Shown: positions 5,778 to 6,828 of the stretch, one piece after another | Layout of the letters: every line of letters begins with the position of its first letter | Position numbering within the stretch: the stretch's first letter is position 1 | Source: Thermodesulfobacteriales bacterium | GTDB taxonomy: Bacteria > Desulfobacterota_D > UBA1144 > Nemesobacterales > UBA2774 | Length of the DNA: 6,828 nucleotides | NCBI GenBank assembly: GCA_004525335.1 | Contig: SPCL01000112.1 | Span: forward strand, 1-6,828 | Direction: 5' to 3' | Notes under the pieces: model-generated | The model's database searches: none | Seen by the model: only the letters and a program-made list of their open reading frames with translations | What the model was told of the DNA's origin: nothing | Made by a program: the position numbers and the translations under genes

Positions 5778-6530
5778 ATGAAAGGGAAACTTGAATCTCT
5801 CGTAGATAAGAACAAACTTCCTGCACATGTTGTAATAATAATGGACGGCAACGGCAGGTGGGCAAAAAAAAAGAACCTAGGACGTATAAGCGGCCATAGG
5901 GAGGGGATGAAATCCGTCAGAGCGGTTGTAAAAAGCGCTAAAGAGCTAGGAGTAAAATATATCACCCTATACGCTTTCTCAGCACAAAACTGGAAAAGAC
6001 CCAAAGTAGAAGTTGATGCTTTGATGGAGCTACTAAAACACTATTTGATTAACGAGAGTGATAAACTTATTGAAAACGGTATCTGTCTTAATGCGATAGG
6101 AAGGCTCTGGGAGCTTCCTAAAGATGTATACGAAGTGCTGACCGAAAGTATTAACAAAACCAAAAATTGCAATGAACTAACTTTAACACTTGCTCTTAGC
6201 TATGGTGGAAGAGAAGAAATCATAGATGGGATTAAAGAGATTGTATCCAAGGGAAATATAGAGGCAAAGGATATTAATCAGCATAATTTTTCACAATTTC
6301 TCTACACAGCCGATCTACCTGAGCCAGACCTTCTCATAAGAACTAGCGGAGAAATGAGATTATCCAACTTTATGCTTTGGCAACTCGCCTATACTGAAAT
6401 ATATGTTACCAAAACACTTTGGCCCAACTTTAGAAAACAGCACTTAATTAAGGCAATCTTAAATTATCAGAAACGAGAACGGAGATTTGGACTTACAGGG
6501 GAGCAAGTTAAGAAAAGGGAAGTGATTTGA
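5778..6530 (+). CDS. uppS: Undecaprenyl diphosphate synthase (cis-prenyltransferase)
   Basis: UppS adds isopentenyl diphosphate units in cis to farnesyl diphosphate, making the C55 carrier lipid for peptidoglycan and other envelope polymers. It is a cytosolic, membrane-associated homodimer. The 250 residues carry the family motifs: IIMDGNGRWA with catalytic D23 and R27, SGHREG with H40, YAFSAQNWKRP at 65-75, E78, and PDLLIRTSGEMRLSNFMLWQ with R188, E192, R194 and S196. AYTEIY with E207, LWPNF and RERRFG follow at the C-terminus. The usual FSxENW has Gln in place of Glu at position 70, while Ser68, Asn71 and Arg74 are kept. ATG 5778 is the only reasonable start: an in-frame stop sits at 5754-5756 and the next ATG is at residue 22. 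No SD is present, but an extended -10 promoter abuts the start. An A9 run (5864-5872) follows the DGNGRWA motif. The stop overlaps the dxr start by 4 bp. Confidence 0.97.
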   Translation: MKGKLESLVDKNKLPAHVVIIMDGNGRWAKKKNLGRISGHREGMKSVRAVVKSAKELGVKYITLYAFSAQNWKRPKVEVDALMELLKHYLINESDKLIENGICLNAIGRLWELPKDVYEVLTESINKTKNCNELTLTLALSYGGREEIIDGIKEIVSKGNIEAKDINQHNFSQFLYTADLPEPDLLIRTSGEMRLSNFMLWQLAYTEIYVTKTLWPNFRKQHLIKAILNYQKRERRFGLTGEQVKKREVI

Positions 6531-6828
6531 AAAAGATTTCCATACTCGGCTCTACAGGCTCAATCGGGACACAGACTCTAGATGTTATCTCGCAACACCC
6601 AGACAAATTCAGGGTCGTTGCGCTGGCTGCAGGCAAGAACATAGACTTACTCAAAGAGCAGATATTAAAGTTCAGACCTCTTGCTGTTTCAGTAGAAGAT
6701 GAGAAATCTGCCTCTATGCTAGCCTCTCAGATTTCGACTTCTCAAACTCAAATACTCTATGGCCAAGACGGCGCAGAGACATTAGCGCAAATGAATGAAG
6801 CTGATTTGGTCGTCTCCGCAATGGTTGG
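6527..6828 (+). CDS. dxr: 1-deoxy-D-xylulose 5-phosphate reductoisomerase, N-terminal part (3' end outside window)
   Basis: Dxr (IspC) converts DXP to 2-C-methyl-D-erythritol 4-phosphate with NADPH, the first committed step of the MEP isoprenoid pathway in the cytosol. About 100 residues are present. The N-terminus KKISILGSTGSIGTQTLDVI contains the family NADPH-binding GSTGSIG at residues 8-14, followed by HPDKFRVVALAAGKN at about 24-38, and the segment ends ADLVVSAMV, which precedes the usual GxAGL part. The start is TTG at 6527, since it gives the standard Dxr N-terminus; AAGGGA (6515-6520) lies 6 nt upstream. TTGA overlap with the uppS stop indicates translational coupling. The two genes work in the same pathway, supplying and then using C5 isoprenoid units. 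The C-terminal catalytic and dimerisation parts are outside the window. Confidence 0.96.
   Translation, partial: MKKISILGSTGSIGTQTLDVISQHPDKFRVVALAAGKNIDLLKEQILKFRPLAVSVEDEKSASMLASQISTSQTQILYGQDGAETLAQMNEADLVVSAMV

Noticed and set aside
5609..5794. Plus-strand 61-codon frame overlapping the small membrane ORF and the uppS start
   Set aside because: It overlaps two better-supported frames, lacks a convincing ribosome binding site and has no recognisable features.
5744..6004. Minus-strand 86-codon frame opposite uppS
   Set aside because: Antisense to the conserved catalytic motifs of uppS; no ribosome binding evidence or known product.

Overview
The window is an AT-rich bacterial chromosomal segment made almost entirely of conserved housekeeping genes, tightly packed in two divergent groups. 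A zinc-finger primase, a bS21 ribosomal protein, a signal-peptide-bearing S41 protease, a YibQ-type envelope protein and MEP-pathway genes together point to a Gram-negative (diderm) bacterium. The rpsU-dnaG-rpoD block and the adjacent ctpA/yibQ pair resemble proteobacterial and especially deltaproteobacterial-type layouts (Desulfobacterota, Dadabacteria or similar). That placement is an inference from gene order and protein flavour, not a database result. I see no transposase, phage gene, CRISPR array, tRNA or rRNA.

Leftward group (minus strand, read from about 5276 down to 1). First comes ctpA, a periplasmic carboxy-terminal processing protease. It is followed after 14 bp by a membrane-anchored divergent polysaccharide deacetylase (YibQ family) starting with TTG. 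A 57-residue charged small protein with a strong ribosome binding site follows. Next is the macromolecular synthesis operon: rpsU (bS21), dnaG (primase) and the N-terminal third or so of a principal-type sigma factor (rpoD), which runs off the left edge. dnaG and rpoD overlap by 4 bp (ATGA). The 99 bp between the small protein and rpsU contain a perfect TTGACA hexamer lying inside a hairpin that is followed by a T-tract, so this is probably where the envelope unit ends and the rpsU operon begins.

Divergent intergenic region (5277-5480). It contains candidate sigma-70 promoters in both directions and no recognisable gene.

Rightward group (plus strand). A 73-residue hydrophobic small protein of unknown function has a good Shine-Dalgarno sequence. 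It is followed by uppS (undecaprenyl diphosphate synthase) and dxr (DXP reductoisomerase, cut by the right edge). uppS and dxr overlap by 4 bp (TTGA). Both serve the isoprenoid route to the undecaprenyl lipid carrier used for peptidoglycan and other envelope polymers: Dxr catalyses the first committed MEP step and UppS builds the C55 chain. The cdsA gene that often separates them is absent here.

No clearly new multi-gene system is present. The points most worth a second look are the two unrecognised small proteins, an extended -10 promoter so close to the uppS ATG that a leaderless mRNA is likely, a possible leader ORF overlapping the SD-less dnaG start, the dual-purpose hairpin/promoter upstream of rpsU, and an N-terminal sigma-factor segment that appears to lack region 1.1.
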